Assembly (NCBI GenBank): GCA_034190875.2
Contig: CM067344.1
Location: 19,487,112-19,551,111, forward strand
Origin: Urechis unicinctus
Taxonomy: Eukaryota; Annelida; Polychaeta; Xenopneusta; Urechidae
Direction: 5' to 3'
DNA: 64,000 bases
Positions 32,701 through 45,702 of the stretch are shown piece by piece (within the stretch, counting starts at the first letter, position 1; each line of letters opens with the position of its first letter). The notes under the pieces were generated by a model, which saw only the letters and a list, made by a program, of their open reading frames with translations, ran no database searches and was not told the DNA's origin. Position numbers and translations under genes: made by a program.

Positions 32701-33551
32701 ACAACGATAGCATGCAAGCAGTGTTGCCTCCCCAGTAGCATTACAAATATCTGGCGCATACATCCTTCGCCAGACATTCGGTGATTTCATGTCGAAGCAT
32801 TTCCTGATTACTACGGAGATTTCTAGCTACTCTTTGTGACCGTTGAATACCAACTAGTCACGACAATAGGTGTGGGATGTAGCCGTTTTAGAAGGACTGA
32901 CAATTATGGATATTGTCGAGCACTGAAAAGTGATTGATCTCACGAACTGTATTCCACAAAGAATCCGATAGATTGCATTCTCGTTTGGCAATTAGATACT
33001 GAATGTATCACGATATCACATTGCCCGCTTAGGAAACGTGGCCGATAAACATAGGTTATTTACGTATCTAAGTATACAGACATGACTAAAGATTTTAACA
33101 GAAGAATGGCTTGGTTCTAGATTAACCATACCAGTAATAACCCAATAACGATAACCTTTTGTGCTGCTGTCATGACTTTCATCGTCTAATATTGCTGAAC
33201 TTATTGCTCGTTTCACTCTATACACAGGAGAATTATACTTTTATATCCACTATGACAAAAATAGCACACTTTCACCAACCTCAAAACAACCTGATAATTA
33301 TGCCACAATATTCAGGCTCACGCGTCATTCTTTGTAATACTACTGGGTTGTTCTCGTAGGAGGATGTATCAAGCCCGCTCTCTTTACACACACCTCCACG
33401 TCGCTCTGGTCGATCAAGTTTTGCCCTCGCATAAGCGTTACTGCCAACTTTCAGGGTAAAACTATACCGCATAGCGTCTTGACCTCAATGTGGTATGTAT
33501 GTGGGAAACAATATTGTTCTTGGAACCCATTGTTTGAACATACCTTTGCAG

Positions 33552-33712
33552 TATACAAAACCATATTTGACAGACTGCACATGCTATTCCATGAAGTGAA
33601 TGTCTCCAATATTAAGTCAATAGCCCGCTGTAGCATAGAAGCAATAAAACGAATAAAGGAGATACGACAAGGATCTTCTCAAGAAGTAGGGTATAACCAA
33701 GATTGGTATTGA
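33552..33712 (+). CDS. Candidate terminal exon, unknown gene
   Basis: An ACATACCTTTGCAG acceptor leads into 161 bp open to TGA at 33710-33712. The peptide is charged and helix-prone (YKTIFDRLHMLFHEVN, IEAIKRIKEIRQ), ending NQDWY. Its phase accepts the candidate exon at 29147-29219. There is no recognised domain. It stands just before the 37-bp minisatellite. Confidence 0.3.
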
Positions 33713-33890
33713 GAATCGGAATTGAAAAGTTTATGGAGTGAGAGGCGTAGGGCCGTTTAGATAGTTGGATACAGAGGAGGGAATCATTGATACGGCGTCC
33801 AGGCGTGCATCAGGCGCAATTTTTGTGGAATGTCGAATCTAAAACAGTCATGGAGAGTCGACAGATATAAGCAGCATGCCGAGCGGAATC

Positions 33891-34186
33891 GCTATGCTGC
33901 GGGAGCATCATCACCAAACAGATACAAGCTATGCTGCGGGAGCATCACCACCAAACAGATACAAGCTATGCTGCGGGAGCATCATCACCAAACAGATACA
34001 AGCTATGCTGCGGGAGCATCATCACCTAACAGATACAAGCTATGCTGCGGGAGCATCATCACCAAACAGATACAAGCTATGCTGCGGGAGCATCATCACC
34101 AAACAGATACAAGCTATGCTGCGGGAGCATCATCACCAAACAGATACAAGCTATGCTGCGGGAGCATCATCACCTAACAGATACAT
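33891..34186 (+). repeat. 37-bp minisatellite, exactly 8 copies
   Basis: Units start every 37 bp from 33891 with GCTATGCTGCGGGAGCATCA. Copies 4 and 8 share CACCTAAC where others have CACCAAAC; copy 2 has CACCACC. The recurrence of the variant every four copies suggests duplication of a four-unit block. The period is not a multiple of 3, so two overlapping frames translate the same repeat in rotation. Confidence 0.97.
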
Positions 34187-34311
34187 GTTGCGCTATCACC
34201 TAAAGGTCACATCCTATATCTGTAAAACAAATTCACAGAATTATACTATAACATAAACCGACACTGATTCGCTACCCTTTTGTCGAGTTTAAGAAACTGG
34301 CTACTTAACAC

Positions 34312-34314
<3 letters not shown>

Positions 34315-34359
<45 letters not shown>
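34315..34359. repeat. (GA)n microsatellite, about 45 bp
   Basis: Pure GA dinucleotides, followed within 100 bp by a G-rich tract (34427-34493) with several GGG and GGGG runs. Confidence 0.95.
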
Positions 34360-34361
<2 letters not shown>

Positions 34362-34499
34362 TTTTTTTATAAATAGAATGCTCCAGTGCATCACATAGTT
34401 AGCAACTTGCCAATAGCTTGTGTGTGTATGAGGGGGATAAGGGGGAGGGGTGGCGTTGGGTAGGCGTGGGAGGGGGTGGGTGGGTGTTGAAGATACCAT

Positions 34500-37440
34500 T
34501 AAGAGAACCTGCCTTTGTTGGCCATTGAACTCATCTATGAAAACTATTCTGTTACGCACTTACTATGGTTATGAATGGTAACTTTCTTGCTGCATTTCTG
34601 TGCACGGCGCCGGCCAACCCCTGATTAGTCCAAAGTGATGATAGCGCAATGTTAGCACATCGCCTGTTGTGCCGTGTGACAGAGGACATTATGAAATAAG
34701 GCTTCCGCAATTGCTTAAGGTCATTCATCTAGATATGAAGCCCGTGTCTGGCTTGAGTATGGACGTTGTGTAATATCAGCCATAATTGACATCCCAAACT
34801 GCCTGACCATTTATCACCTAACCATGTCACGAGATAGTGTTCAATAATAATAGCTTGTTCGGGGATGAATGGGCGTGTTAAAGGTAGATGGATTTCGTTT
34901 GTCGTGTCGATTATTAACTGCGTTTACGTACTGAGTGTTGGGATCAATACACATGTCATCCCTTATCTTCTGTCCCATACGTTTACTAAGAATCGGCAAA
35001 TGTCTAGGGAATCTGGAATATAGCACCAGTGCTAATGGACGATCCAGCTGGCTTCGGTCGCCCCGAAAAGCTCCCATCTCACTTCAGAACTATAATTTAC
35101 AAGGAGGGATCCGACAAAATATTGTGATATTAAACATAAGCTAGAATTATGTAGTGAAATCCGTGACAGTGGCATACGTATTGGTACTGTGGCTGATATT
35201 AACTGACTTGGATCCGGGTTGATAACCATTGTCTCTAAATCCGTAGTATATTTTGTGCAAACAACAATAACGAGAAAGTTTAAAAGAAAGCGCTAGGTTG
35301 CAGATAATAAATGTTCTCTGAAAAGTTGTAGGCCTTATGTTAAGCCTTACACCAATCACATATCTGGGTTGTTAATGAATCCCGTAAAATAACACACATC
35401 ATTATTGATCTAAACTCATTTGCCTGTGAATTCCAGTTTTGCGTTCAGGACCAATAAAATACAACGCGCTTGCAACTTTCTGTCTATCAATTACCGAGAT
35501 TCAGTTGCCGACGTGCTCAGTCCTTTTTTAAGTTAAGTTATGTATTAATTATCCTCCTTTTGGCTTTTAAACATGAGTTCCATACTGACGTATACTGTGA
35601 ATATCTAGTCACGCGCGCCTTGCGCAATCGGTGTGTGAGTAACATACACTCGCCTGAATCACAGGGTTTGACAGGACATGTCCCCATGGCATATCACCGG
35701 ACACACATTTCAAAACACTCGGATGGCTACAATTAATACACACATAGCTGGTTTGTCTATATTCTCGATCAATCAATGTTATATAACGGGTATATACATA
35801 TACTCCGCATCATCTGCCGACGTCATGTGGCAGGAGACAATCGATTAGTCATATTAGTACATAGCTGGGAACCAGACCGCCTGCTGGTTGCTCGCAGACC
35901 AGCACACTCATGTATGGAGCATATTACATCAACTGCATGATCCTTGTCAGAATTACATATGTTCATATTACCACAAACCAAGCTCGCTTGGTGGCCTGCA
36001 TCGTAACGAAAATGCGTTAGGTACAGAAATAATGACCATGAGGATTAAATATCTTTGTTATGCTATGCGTTACTGTCCTGAAAAAAATACCAACGTTTTC
36101 AAAATAAGGTAGGCAGTTATGAAACTAGCGATTGTTTTTCTCGGATAAACAACAACTGCTAGAGTGCGAGTGCATTGGACAGTTTCATTGATATCAGAGC
36201 CGGATAAATGAAGAAGTTCCATTGACCGCAGGTGCAGATTGACATTGGTTATGTAAAATAAACGTTTTGTTTAAAGACACGCCATGAGGTAGTGCTTGAA
36301 ATGCATGGTCAAAACGCCTAAGCAGGTAGCATATCGGCCTAGTTTACTGGGCCTAGTTTCATATTATGGTATAATCTTCGCTTTGAAACAGGTACAAAGG
36401 AAATAATAGCAATACCAACAAGATGAATTTCCGCAGCTGTCAAATAAGCAGAGAGAAGAAAACTTGTGTCGTGGTGAAATATTATTGAACAAAGCTGCAA
36501 TATGGAAGTACTACGTCTGCTCGTCACTAGAATAATGAAGAGAATATTAATTGGTACAGTTTACGTAATACCACTCAAAAAGGAATGCAGAATTTTGACA
36601 TGAGGTTTATCATGAAACAAGGAGTCTTTAACCACCATTAGGACATGTGTTTATCTCTGCAGCATAATGATTGCCACTTGGTAGTTAAACTTGTCCGCAT
36701 CTATTAGGTCGATCTATTAAGCAGCCGTTCGGTGACCGGCATCTATCAAGGATACGAATGTACCATGCAAGAATGTTTAACAGTAAACACATATTTTAGA
36801 TCTATTATTTGTTTTCTTTGCCGTTGACGCATTTTCTGTTGGTCATGTATTACAAACGAGGAGTCTTATTATGTGTGTGTTTAAGTCTGTGATGTTTAAT
36901 GAACAGCATCCATTGTGTAATGTCATTTTGAAAAGTCACGTTGTCCTAAATTATGCCACTGCTAGCAATGCAACGTTGTGAGGGTAAAGTTGTAAACACG
37001 TATTTATGTTTAAACCAAGCTTTTCAAATTAACACTGTTTTGCATGATCATTATCATGCTTCGACCAACACAGAAAATGGGCAATTCTATTCAGCCATAG
37101 GGCTTTAGTAATGTAGGCAGTAAAAGGTTATGTATTGGCAATCAAAACGTTTTCTGGAGCGACGAAGGCCCCCGGAAAACACGTAGACACAAGTTACAGC
37201 CTCCTCCACCTTCTCGTTTATGACCACTTACGTAATTGCCTGCCGTGTAGAACGCTGTTCTGAAGTGGCAATCGCAGGTTCCATGTAAACAACCGCGCTT
37301 ATTTGAATAGAGCTAAGCATTATTAGCAGAAGTCACAGTATGGTAAAATGGCATGTGGACAGATTGGTCTGATGTGGATGCTACAAAGTGCACAGTTGGC
37401 ATGATTACCTACTGTAAGTTCCACGTATCATAAAGGTGTA
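34500..37440. other. Gene-poor unique stretch
   Basis: No tandem repeat, splice-bounded ORF or RNA gene recognised. ORFs of 60-90 codons occur on both strands without homology. Confidence 0.35.
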
Positions 37441-37444
37441 CTTT

Positions 37445-37793
37445 CAATAGGCTTCGCCGTAAACTGTGTTGTCTTTCGACCCACAGGTTGTGGGTTCGAT
37501 ACCAAGGTTTGAAAACCTGACTGGCTCCCCGTGCCTCGGATGATCACGTTAAATGACGGTCATATCTCCGTAAGGGGATGCACCCGACTCCGCAGCTCAA
37601 TAGTACCATGCTGGACCTTCGTCCCAGGGGCGTGGGTTTCGCAGCCCGGTCTGGGTAACGGGTTTGTGCCAAGTGGGCGCTGACACTTAAGGGGCGCTGT
37701 CCAAGCATCACAATCATCTTCATCCATCGCCGTCGCGATATCACCTCGTTGTTGAAAACGACGTTACACCCAATATTACCATTACCATAACCA
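37445..37793 (+). mobile_element. tRNA-type SINE, plus strand
   Basis: GGTTCGATACC at 37493-37503 is a good Pol III B box. It is followed by TTTGAAAACCTGACTGG, GGATGATCACGTTAAATGAC, GGGATGCACC, GTGCCAAGTGGGCGCTGAC, AACGACGTTACACCCAATAT and an (ATTACC)n-like tail. The same modules, in order, form the antisense element at 8995-9325. CpG content is higher here, so this copy may be younger. The minus-strand 96-codon ORF across it is a by-product. Confidence 0.75.
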
Positions 37794-37878
37794 TCGATAG
37801 GCTTTGAGTATATATCCACATTCATTGCTGACATGCGGACAATAAAGAATTTTGCATAGGTAGATTAGGTTAACCTAC

Positions 37879-37994
37879 ATCATCCGTCTGGAACAGCCTC
37901 ATTCTCGCTGGATAAGGAAGAACATATTCAGGGGACTTTGCATCAGCTGGAACCACAAAGTGGATCTGCGCTAATGGCCCTGCTATATCGCCAG
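37879..37994 (-). CDS. Candidate internal exon, unidentified gene (3' member of a pair)
   Basis: A TATATTTTCAG acceptor and GAT|GTAGGT donor bound 116 bp. Two bases complete a Pro codon from the exon at 38235-38420, then 38 codons read GDIAGPLAQIHFVVPADAKS, PEYVLPYPARM and RLFQTDD. The pattern of short hydrophobic strands and prolines suggests an extracellular beta-rich domain. The exon ends in phase 0. I do not recognise the family, and no downstream exon was found. Confidence 0.4.
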
Positions 37995-38234
37995 CTGAAA
38001 ATATATTTAAACCGCAAGTAACCTTGAAGACAGACGTTTTGGGGTAATATGACACAAAGACGTATGTCGATAGCTTTCCAGTTCTGATTCGATAAACAAT
38101 TGAATTTACCGAAGGATTATTTATTCATAAAATTCCTGTACAATGTTTATGACTCTATGCGCCATAAACAATCATAATATTGAAATCCAAGAAAATCTCA
38201 CTTAGGAATGACCAGCATCGTATTTCAAACTTAC

Positions 38235-38420
38235 GTCCATGAATAACATCGGCTGTGTCGTGGTTCAATTCTTTTGTCATATTCTTGCGCGGTAATTCGA
38301 CACACAAGGGGTTAGTGAATATGGAGCCGAATGGAAAGAATGTGACATGTGTCTCATGCTTTGGCGTTTGACCATATGCTGCAACAGATCGATCAGGAAT
38401 TAGCCCGAATACATTTATTA
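38235..38420 (-). CDS. Candidate internal exon, unidentified gene (5' member of a pair)
   Basis: A CTTTCGCATTATTTCTCAG acceptor and GGAC|GTAAGT donor, both close to consensus, bound 186 bp with two bases of phase at the start and one at the end. The peptide includes INVFGLIPDRSVAAYG, HETHVTFFPFGSIF and NPLCVELPRKNMTKELN (one NMT glycosylation sequon). The 240-bp intron to the next candidate exon contains stops in the joined frame, so splicing is needed. Function unknown; probably part of a larger extracellular or lumenal protein. Confidence 0.42.
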
Positions 38421-40064
38421 CTGAGAAATAATGCGAAAGGTCGGGGATTCGTCTAGCCTGAAGCCTGTGATTTTAGCGAGACCTCCCGCGACGAAGAAGC
38501 CGGATTATATTTGATATGGAATATTGTTTTCACGAGGGTGCTACTATGAAAAGGAATTAAGTTTTGCCTTTGTTACGCTTTGTGAATTGCAACTGGTTTA
38601 GGTTTTTTTCAAGCTTTGAATTTAAGATTGCTACGAAAATGTATCAACATCAATAAACTTCGTGACATCCTCCTGTATAGTCACCACATTTATTTGCTCA
38701 GTTTTTCAGGATAGAAATGGCGAGGATTCTGTTGGGTTAACAAAATTAACTTTTGACCTTTTAGAATGCAACATCTGGATAATCACTGGTTGTTCGCCAG
38801 TCAAGGAAGAGCACAGAAATGAACCTCTACGATGCCATTGATAACTGCATATGCATGAACTGTGAGCGGCTATAATTGTCCAGTTTTCCGCCAAAGCGAC
38901 CACCGACTCTTAGCGGTTATACCATGACGCGTTAATAGCAGCGAGGCTAAGTTTTAAAAGCGAGTCGCGTATCCGCGTTAGAACCAGGGCTACATCTATA
39001 TCCCGAGCACGTATGGCTTCGGCTGTATGCTGCTCCACAAACATAACACGGTCGGTGATTACATGTTATATTATAATGCTACAATACTAATATCGCTGTA
39101 TTTGTTTAGGACACTTGGTAAAACATACTCAGATTTCGTTATATTCCGGGTGTATCGCTAGAGGAGCATGCCATATGTGATGCAGACACCTATCACTGAT
39201 AAGTACCTCTAAATCTATTGGCATCACCAAGGTACGCGTGTGTACGTGTGTGTGTGTGTGTATGTGTGCAGGAAAACATATGCGTAGAAATTCTATACTC
39301 TGACGACAAAAACTAATTGGGAGAATCGCACTAAGGTGTTTGGTTATGAATGTACTGAAATACATCTATGATCGGTTTACAGTAATTAATTGCATGATAG
39401 GTTTTGCTCATCAATGTGCAGTCAAAGCTGTTCTCTGCCATTCATGGAAGAAGTCAAAACATTGACAAAAACACATATTACTGATAAACACACATTGTGG
39501 ATCATTCAAAAGATGATTGCACAGCTCTTATCTTATATGAATCACAACAATACAGGAACCAATCACATGGTGATAGTTATCAAGGTAAAGACAGGATTTC
39601 CTAACCTAGATCCAGTCATATCGGTAAATATGGACCATCAAAGCATCGCTCTCTTAACGACATTTGTAGACGCCAATGCATCACTGGCCATTGGTGTTGC
39701 AATTGCTTTATCTATTATAGCATACAAACCAAACGCTGGTGTATGGTGTTAGATGTTGTATCTTGGTATGTTTGGAAAGCTCATAGTCTCGGTATTCATG
39801 TGATGATGTAAAAGGATGTTAGTTATGTTGATTAAAGGCGTTCTGATCAAACCCATGTTGTAAGTGCCACCATGAAGCAAGCAAGGTATTGGTGCTCTGT
39901 GGATTAAACTACTTTCTGCATAGGAAGGCCAACGTGTCGGTAGCTTATTACGGGACACCAGGTATCAGGAAGTACGAAGGTAATGCGGCGCAGTTGACAC
40001 ACCCATGAGATAGCATTGGATGATGACATATATATTGATCGCAGTATACCTGGTAAGAATTTCC

Positions 40065-40066
<2 letters not shown>

Positions 40067-40119
<53 letters not shown>

Positions 40120-40125
40120 TATATA

Positions 40126-40217
<92 letters not shown>

Positions 40218-40219
40218 GT

Positions 40220-40307
<88 letters not shown>
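40067..40307. repeat. (TA)n microsatellite, about 240 bp
   Basis: TA dinucleotides with rare GATA, GGA, GTA and TCTC interruptions. ORFs of Tyr/Ile repeats through it are artefacts. Confidence 0.97.
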
Positions 40308-40309
40308 GA

Positions 40310-43300
40310 ACAGCGGTAAGTTACAATTTTGGGCTCATCAATCAACGTCGCGATATCAGCTCCTTGTAGAAAGTGACGTCAAACCCCGACATTACCATCA
40401 CCTTTAGTTAATAACATAGTAGTAATTACAAATGACCTAACGTGACTATTTATTCATTCTAAATGTACACAATTGATGCAATACTCCTCCACAGTGGTCA
40501 GCAGGCTTAGCTAAATAGTGTTGTTAATGTCATTAATTTGGGGTAATAAAAGCCATGACACACTAGAGAAACTAAACGTGTGTCCAAGAAGAATTCGCGG
40601 TAAAATGCTGATTACAAGATGCTTACGTTACATTAATCAAATCCAATGTAGTGCATAAAACAATAGTGATATTGCTGGTATATATTCGTCATTTTGAAAT
40701 GCAACGAAAAACAACGATTACATGTGACGATATAAACTATATTCATGCATGCTTTTGTGATTGTATTAAGATGAAGTATGCAAATACAGCGGCAGACACA
40801 AGGCAGAGTGCATAATATGTATCATGGGATATGTTTTCATCCCTCTTCGCCCTTTCTTCCCATCCATCGATGACCACGATACTTGTATTGTACTTACCTT
40901 GGGCAAACAATATGCTGAACAGGTAAGTTGTCCTTGATTAAATAGCAAGGTTCAAGCATACCTAGGCATACACAAACTGATAATTAAGGAATTCAGTACT
41001 ACCCTGCTAGTTATACTGCTTCAGATTGAGGCTGCTTCAGATTGCGCTCCATAATTCAAGTCACACAATGCCACCTTATATAACCAAAACGTTGGAAGAT
41101 GTTTATTTCTTCTCTCATGCATGTGTTGTTTTAGAGTCGTTTGCATAATTTGTTTTGTAATCCTATACCGCGTATCCCATCAACGTACACCTTATAACGT
41201 GCCACAATCGTCATAAAATATCCAACTGACTCTACTCGAGACACACATGGCACTGCATAGAACACAAATACCCATTAGACACTTAGTGTAGCCGGTCACA
41301 TTTCGTTCGCGCTTCCAATATAAAACGTGCTTTTTCTGCTTGCTGCACAGCACCATAGTTTTAAACCTCGTCGTGTTCCTCACACAAATTAAGTATTCGG
41401 GACGAAGGGCATTGGGTCATGATAAAATATAATAAACATTCTGCTGCAATATAATGGCTGATTGTGGGTATGCAGTACGCATATCGTGTTGTATGGAGTA
41501 TGGGTTTGTTGATTGGCATAAAGTTTCACTTGGCACAAAATTCACCTGCTTTTAGCATTCAGACAGTGGAATTAGATATATATTACAGAAGAATGGAGAT
41601 ATATGTTCCTGTAAAGTCTTCTGACCCTTGATACATAGGCATGTACCTTTATTTGGGAGCTTATTACATGGTAATCAGGGATCAAATCGGACCAATGTAC
41701 CACAGGCAAACAAAGTCAATTCAACCAACGCGTTCGGCTGTGTTCAGTTTCGTCTGACTCATATATATACATATACAATTATTATTACATGACACTGTCG
41801 CTCGGGGAACGCACTCGCTGAATGAATTGATTTGAGTGCATGTGCAATGTACATCCCTGTTGTCTCTATAAATGCAACTGTGATAGATGGTATTATCTTA
41901 TGTTATGAGCGAAGTCTTGCTTTATCTCAAATATTATTTTTGGGATTAACCGACCCCAGGTGGTATTACTTGGGCACAAAAATGGTCGCTGCCTCGTTTG
42001 AGAGCATCTGAAACAGTCGAACTTACTTCCTTGAATCTTGGTAGGAATCTGCCGTGACAGCGCTAGCTTAGACGTTCAACAAAGGTTCTTCATGCAAATA
42101 AATGACAGGAACGACGATTATTTCATATCAGATTCTACAAACTTTGGAAAATCAATGGTAACGATTGTAAATCAATGACAACTGGCGCGGCTGAAGAGGA
42201 TAATTTAGATCGTCAGATAACACCGATATAGTACCCGATATCCGTTTATCATACTTTGGTAATATATGACACTTTTTTCAATTGGGGATAGATTTCATAT
42301 TACTTCCATCTTGTCATAGTCATCTTCTCTACAACAGCCCATGTTTAGAAATCTCACTCCTAGATCTCTAGTATTCGCAGTACAAAGTCACTTCTACCAA
42401 AAGCAGACTTGTGTATGCTTGGATCCTAGGCTGATTCAACATCACATTGCTGTGATTTATTGATCGATCTTTCCGAAAATAAATCCGGTAACCTATGGGA
42501 ATTGATTCCTCAAGCACCCCGGAACAATTCTTCGTAACCTTAGTTCAAACATCGCAATTGCGCAGTAATAACTACAGCAGTATAAATGTTCTATCTCAGA
42601 CTCCATTTCGTGATGCTTAAATAAAACTGCATGATCCAGAAGCCTAATTTCCCCGCGAGAAATTGTCACCAGACATTGATTCGTCGTTGATGTATAACTC
42701 TGCAGCTCAACAATGATGCATACTATAATTTTACCGTGCAGGTCATGAATTAACCTCCCTTTCCAATTTCATGGTACAAAATGCATATTAGAGGAAAAAT
42801 GCCGTGTTGATGGCGACAAGAAACTGATATGTACTTCAGGTAATGAGGACTGACAGATCAATGACCGCAATAACACACTGCTATTGGGCCATTAATTATG
42901 TGAGGCTTTATTTGCCGCTTTTGGACGCCTGTAAGCTCCATAGCACTAGCCCATACACCTCCCACAACTCATCGCAACACCGAGCTTAACTTCATGTGGG
43001 AATGGCCCCTTAGGATTACTCCCTGTACAGCAAATTCAAACAACATTTATTGGCTATAACATGACAATTGTTTGGTCAACAGTTTGAGCTTAAAAAAGAG
43101 GCCCGATTGTCGAAACACCATCATAAATACAAAACGCGTCTCACTGTTAAGCATCGAATTACACAATATCATTGCAGCCGGGTTGTGGGCTTGTTGATAC
43201 ATCGCACGGCATAAATTTGCAATTATGTCTCAGATTTCGCATCGTGTATGTTTCCGATGCGCAGTGGAACTCCAAATAGCCTTTAGCTTCTTCCCTCTTT

Positions 43301-43849
43301 GTAGTGCTGCTGAGTATGTGCCCCTCAAATATCATAAACGTGATCTCTTTCACTTTCCATGGATATTGTTTTACTTTTGTTATAGTGATATTTCTGCTTT
43401 ATATTACTGCCTGTAGAAAACAATGATGTGAAATAGCTTCGTATCGATAACTGGGTATTGGTATAAAGTGTTAGATGTAACATCTCCATGCTTGTACGAT
43501 ACGAGTGAATAAATGAAGATAGGGAGGTTACATACTGAGAGCGCATGCCACTTATAAGCCACTTATGCACATTCTTTAGTGCGCAATAATATGGAGCCAG
43601 TTAGTCACACAAGATAGATGCCTGTTGTCTATACTGATATTAAACCCTTTGGTTAGATATCAATCGGTAAATACATAATTACTAGTTGTATCATCCATGT
43701 TATAGCTTGTTATAAGGTACATATAGGTAGTGAAGTTACTGGAAATACAATACAGCATCGATGATTCCAATAATAGGCTGTTCTTGAGGGAAGCATTTAG
43801 AAGCCTGCTCCCCTGTTACTTTCCCTACCAACGTTCTGCTCGATAAACT
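40310..43849. other. Gene-poor stretch
   Basis: At 40890-40935 the two strands each show a consensus GTAAGT facing the other (plus CTGAACAG|GTAAGT, minus GCCCAAG|GTAAGT). They flank the same 22-bp block, and no convincing exon goes with either. Nothing else recognised. Confidence 0.35.
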
Positions 43850-43925
43850 CAAGGCCGGTCCTTACTGATATAGCGGTAGTATTGCTCTGGCGATAATTTA
43901 TGATTTATGCACTAACCTTCCCATG
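43850..43925 (-). repeat. Dispersed repeat family R1, copy 3 (partial)
   Basis: Reverse complement shows ATAAATC, ATTATCGCCAGAGCAATACT and AGTAAGGAC, matching the first half of copies 1 and 2. Confidence 0.45.
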
Positions 43926-44745
43926 AGGTATCCCGTGAATGATCGACATTGATAAGCCTATGGCCCGATATGGCATACATCAACTATGTCTATTTCCGCG
44001 CACAAACTGCCAGAATATATGTGATAACCAAATATTGCAGTGGGTTTGTTAATTCCACATGACGTGTCATAGGCCATTTGTGCTTACAAAGCCATAGTTC
44101 AGAGACTATAAAAGCTCTTCAGTAGTGTGAAGGCCTTTAATATTGGCCCTGTCGACGGCCAGTTGCTGAAAATAACAAAGCCGTGATGGAGTGAAGTGAG
44201 AGATTTGACGTCGGTAATGGTAATTCACAGAATAACAGCGCAAAGTGTAGCGGGGAAGCATGGAATGCCATGAAGTCATTGTACCCACTTGCTCACAAGC
44301 CTATTGGCGATACCTTTACGGACGAATCTTTCTTCATGGCATCAAAGCGCAATGCCACAATATCTATATCGAATATGTGCCTGATAAACGGCAAAAGTAT
44401 AACGTTTAGACAAAAGAACCTTCAGAAATCGGGTCATTGTAAAATAGTGCTGAGAGAAATACATTTGCTGTGTATGGTATCCGTAGAGACTTAGATGCTA
44501 AACGATAAATGATGGTTCTTTCACTTTTGCCAGAGGTTCAATATGTGAATCACGTCATTCATAAATACAATACTTTAACCGTCACTTCGCCATCAGATAT
44601 TAAACGCTGGTTGTACAGTGAGATCGTCTTATATTTAATTCCTAGTTATTACACATAAGGAACAACGATCATCTTCCACTGCTGTGTTTGTTTGAAATGG
44701 AAGCACTAAGCACTATATCCGTGAGCGAGCCGGCATGTGCCTGTC

Positions 44746-44903
<158 letters not shown>

Positions 44904-45512
44904 GGATGAGCCCATGTCCCAGTATTGTCAGGCTTTTAAATTTAACGACCGTGTAGTAATGTTGAATACATTACAGCATGAAAGCACCATGTAGTGAGGT
45001 CTTAGAGCAACAACTCGGAATGGATGTCGCGTATCGTCACTTCAATCTATTGCAATATAATACTTTACATTTGACGCACTCATTGGAATAAATAAGTATA
45101 TGCTTTAACAGTACATGGGTGACGCGTATAATCATTAGATGTATAAAGTGTTCAGATCAATTTATGCATCAGAGCCTATCCTCTGAGCTATACTTCAACC
45201 ATCGGTAAATATCCGATGAGGATTCCTACTGGTCAATTCTACAAGCTGCTTCCATCTCGAGTTGCTCCCAACAGTGCTTCAACATGGAAGGTTGTACAGG
45301 GCAAAATAAATTGTTATTAAGTATTAGATATAATCACGCAGAGTTATACGCGGCAGTCACTCTTATATCTTGAATGTGGCGTATCTTCTATTACTGACTT
45401 CCTTGAAAGGGGGTTGCTAATATTGGGCCTTTGTTGCCTTGATATGATGATGCAAAGTGCCTTGAAATTGGCTCCTTGAAATGTTAACGTCGCGCAACGT
45501 TTTCCGACATAC

Positions 45513-45702
45513 TTGGGATTTGGTACTGGGCAGGAGACTCAATCAGTGAGATGTTATTGCAGACTAGTTTTTCGACATTTATTTGCTCGCTGCACGCATC
45601 GCCTACATGAATCACATGTCCCTCCTTCCGAGGTGTGAAAACGGCCATCATTTGGCATGAAAACCTCACCTGTCGTTCTCCAGCATACACCGAACCAGGT
45701 AA
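45513..45702 (-). CDS. Candidate exon, unknown gene
   Basis: An acceptor ending TCTCAATATCAAG and a CCAA|GTATGT donor bound 190 bp (63 codons plus one base). The peptide includes VYAGERQVRFSCQ and IHVGDACSEQINVEKLVC, with Cys spacing suggestive of an extracellular domain. The single leftover base fits the two-base start of the exon at 38420. A competing frame over the same DNA is also open and Cys-rich, which lowers confidence. Confidence 0.22.

Noticed and set aside
32457-32784. Overlapping ORFs of about 105 codons on both strands
   Set aside because: Both are produced by the 24-bp minisatellite; substitutions do not favour third positions in either frame.
37493-37503. B-box-like GGTTCGATACC as a tRNA gene
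   Set aside because: No cloverleaf or acceptor stem could be drawn around it; it belongs to the SINE.
39390-39752. 120-codon plus-strand ORF
   Set aside because: No homology, no start or splice support, codon use like the AT-rich background.
40898-40936. Facing consensus donors on both strands
   Set aside because: They flank the same 22-bp block; a minus exon would be about 17-35 bp and a plus exon has no acceptor. Treated as chance.
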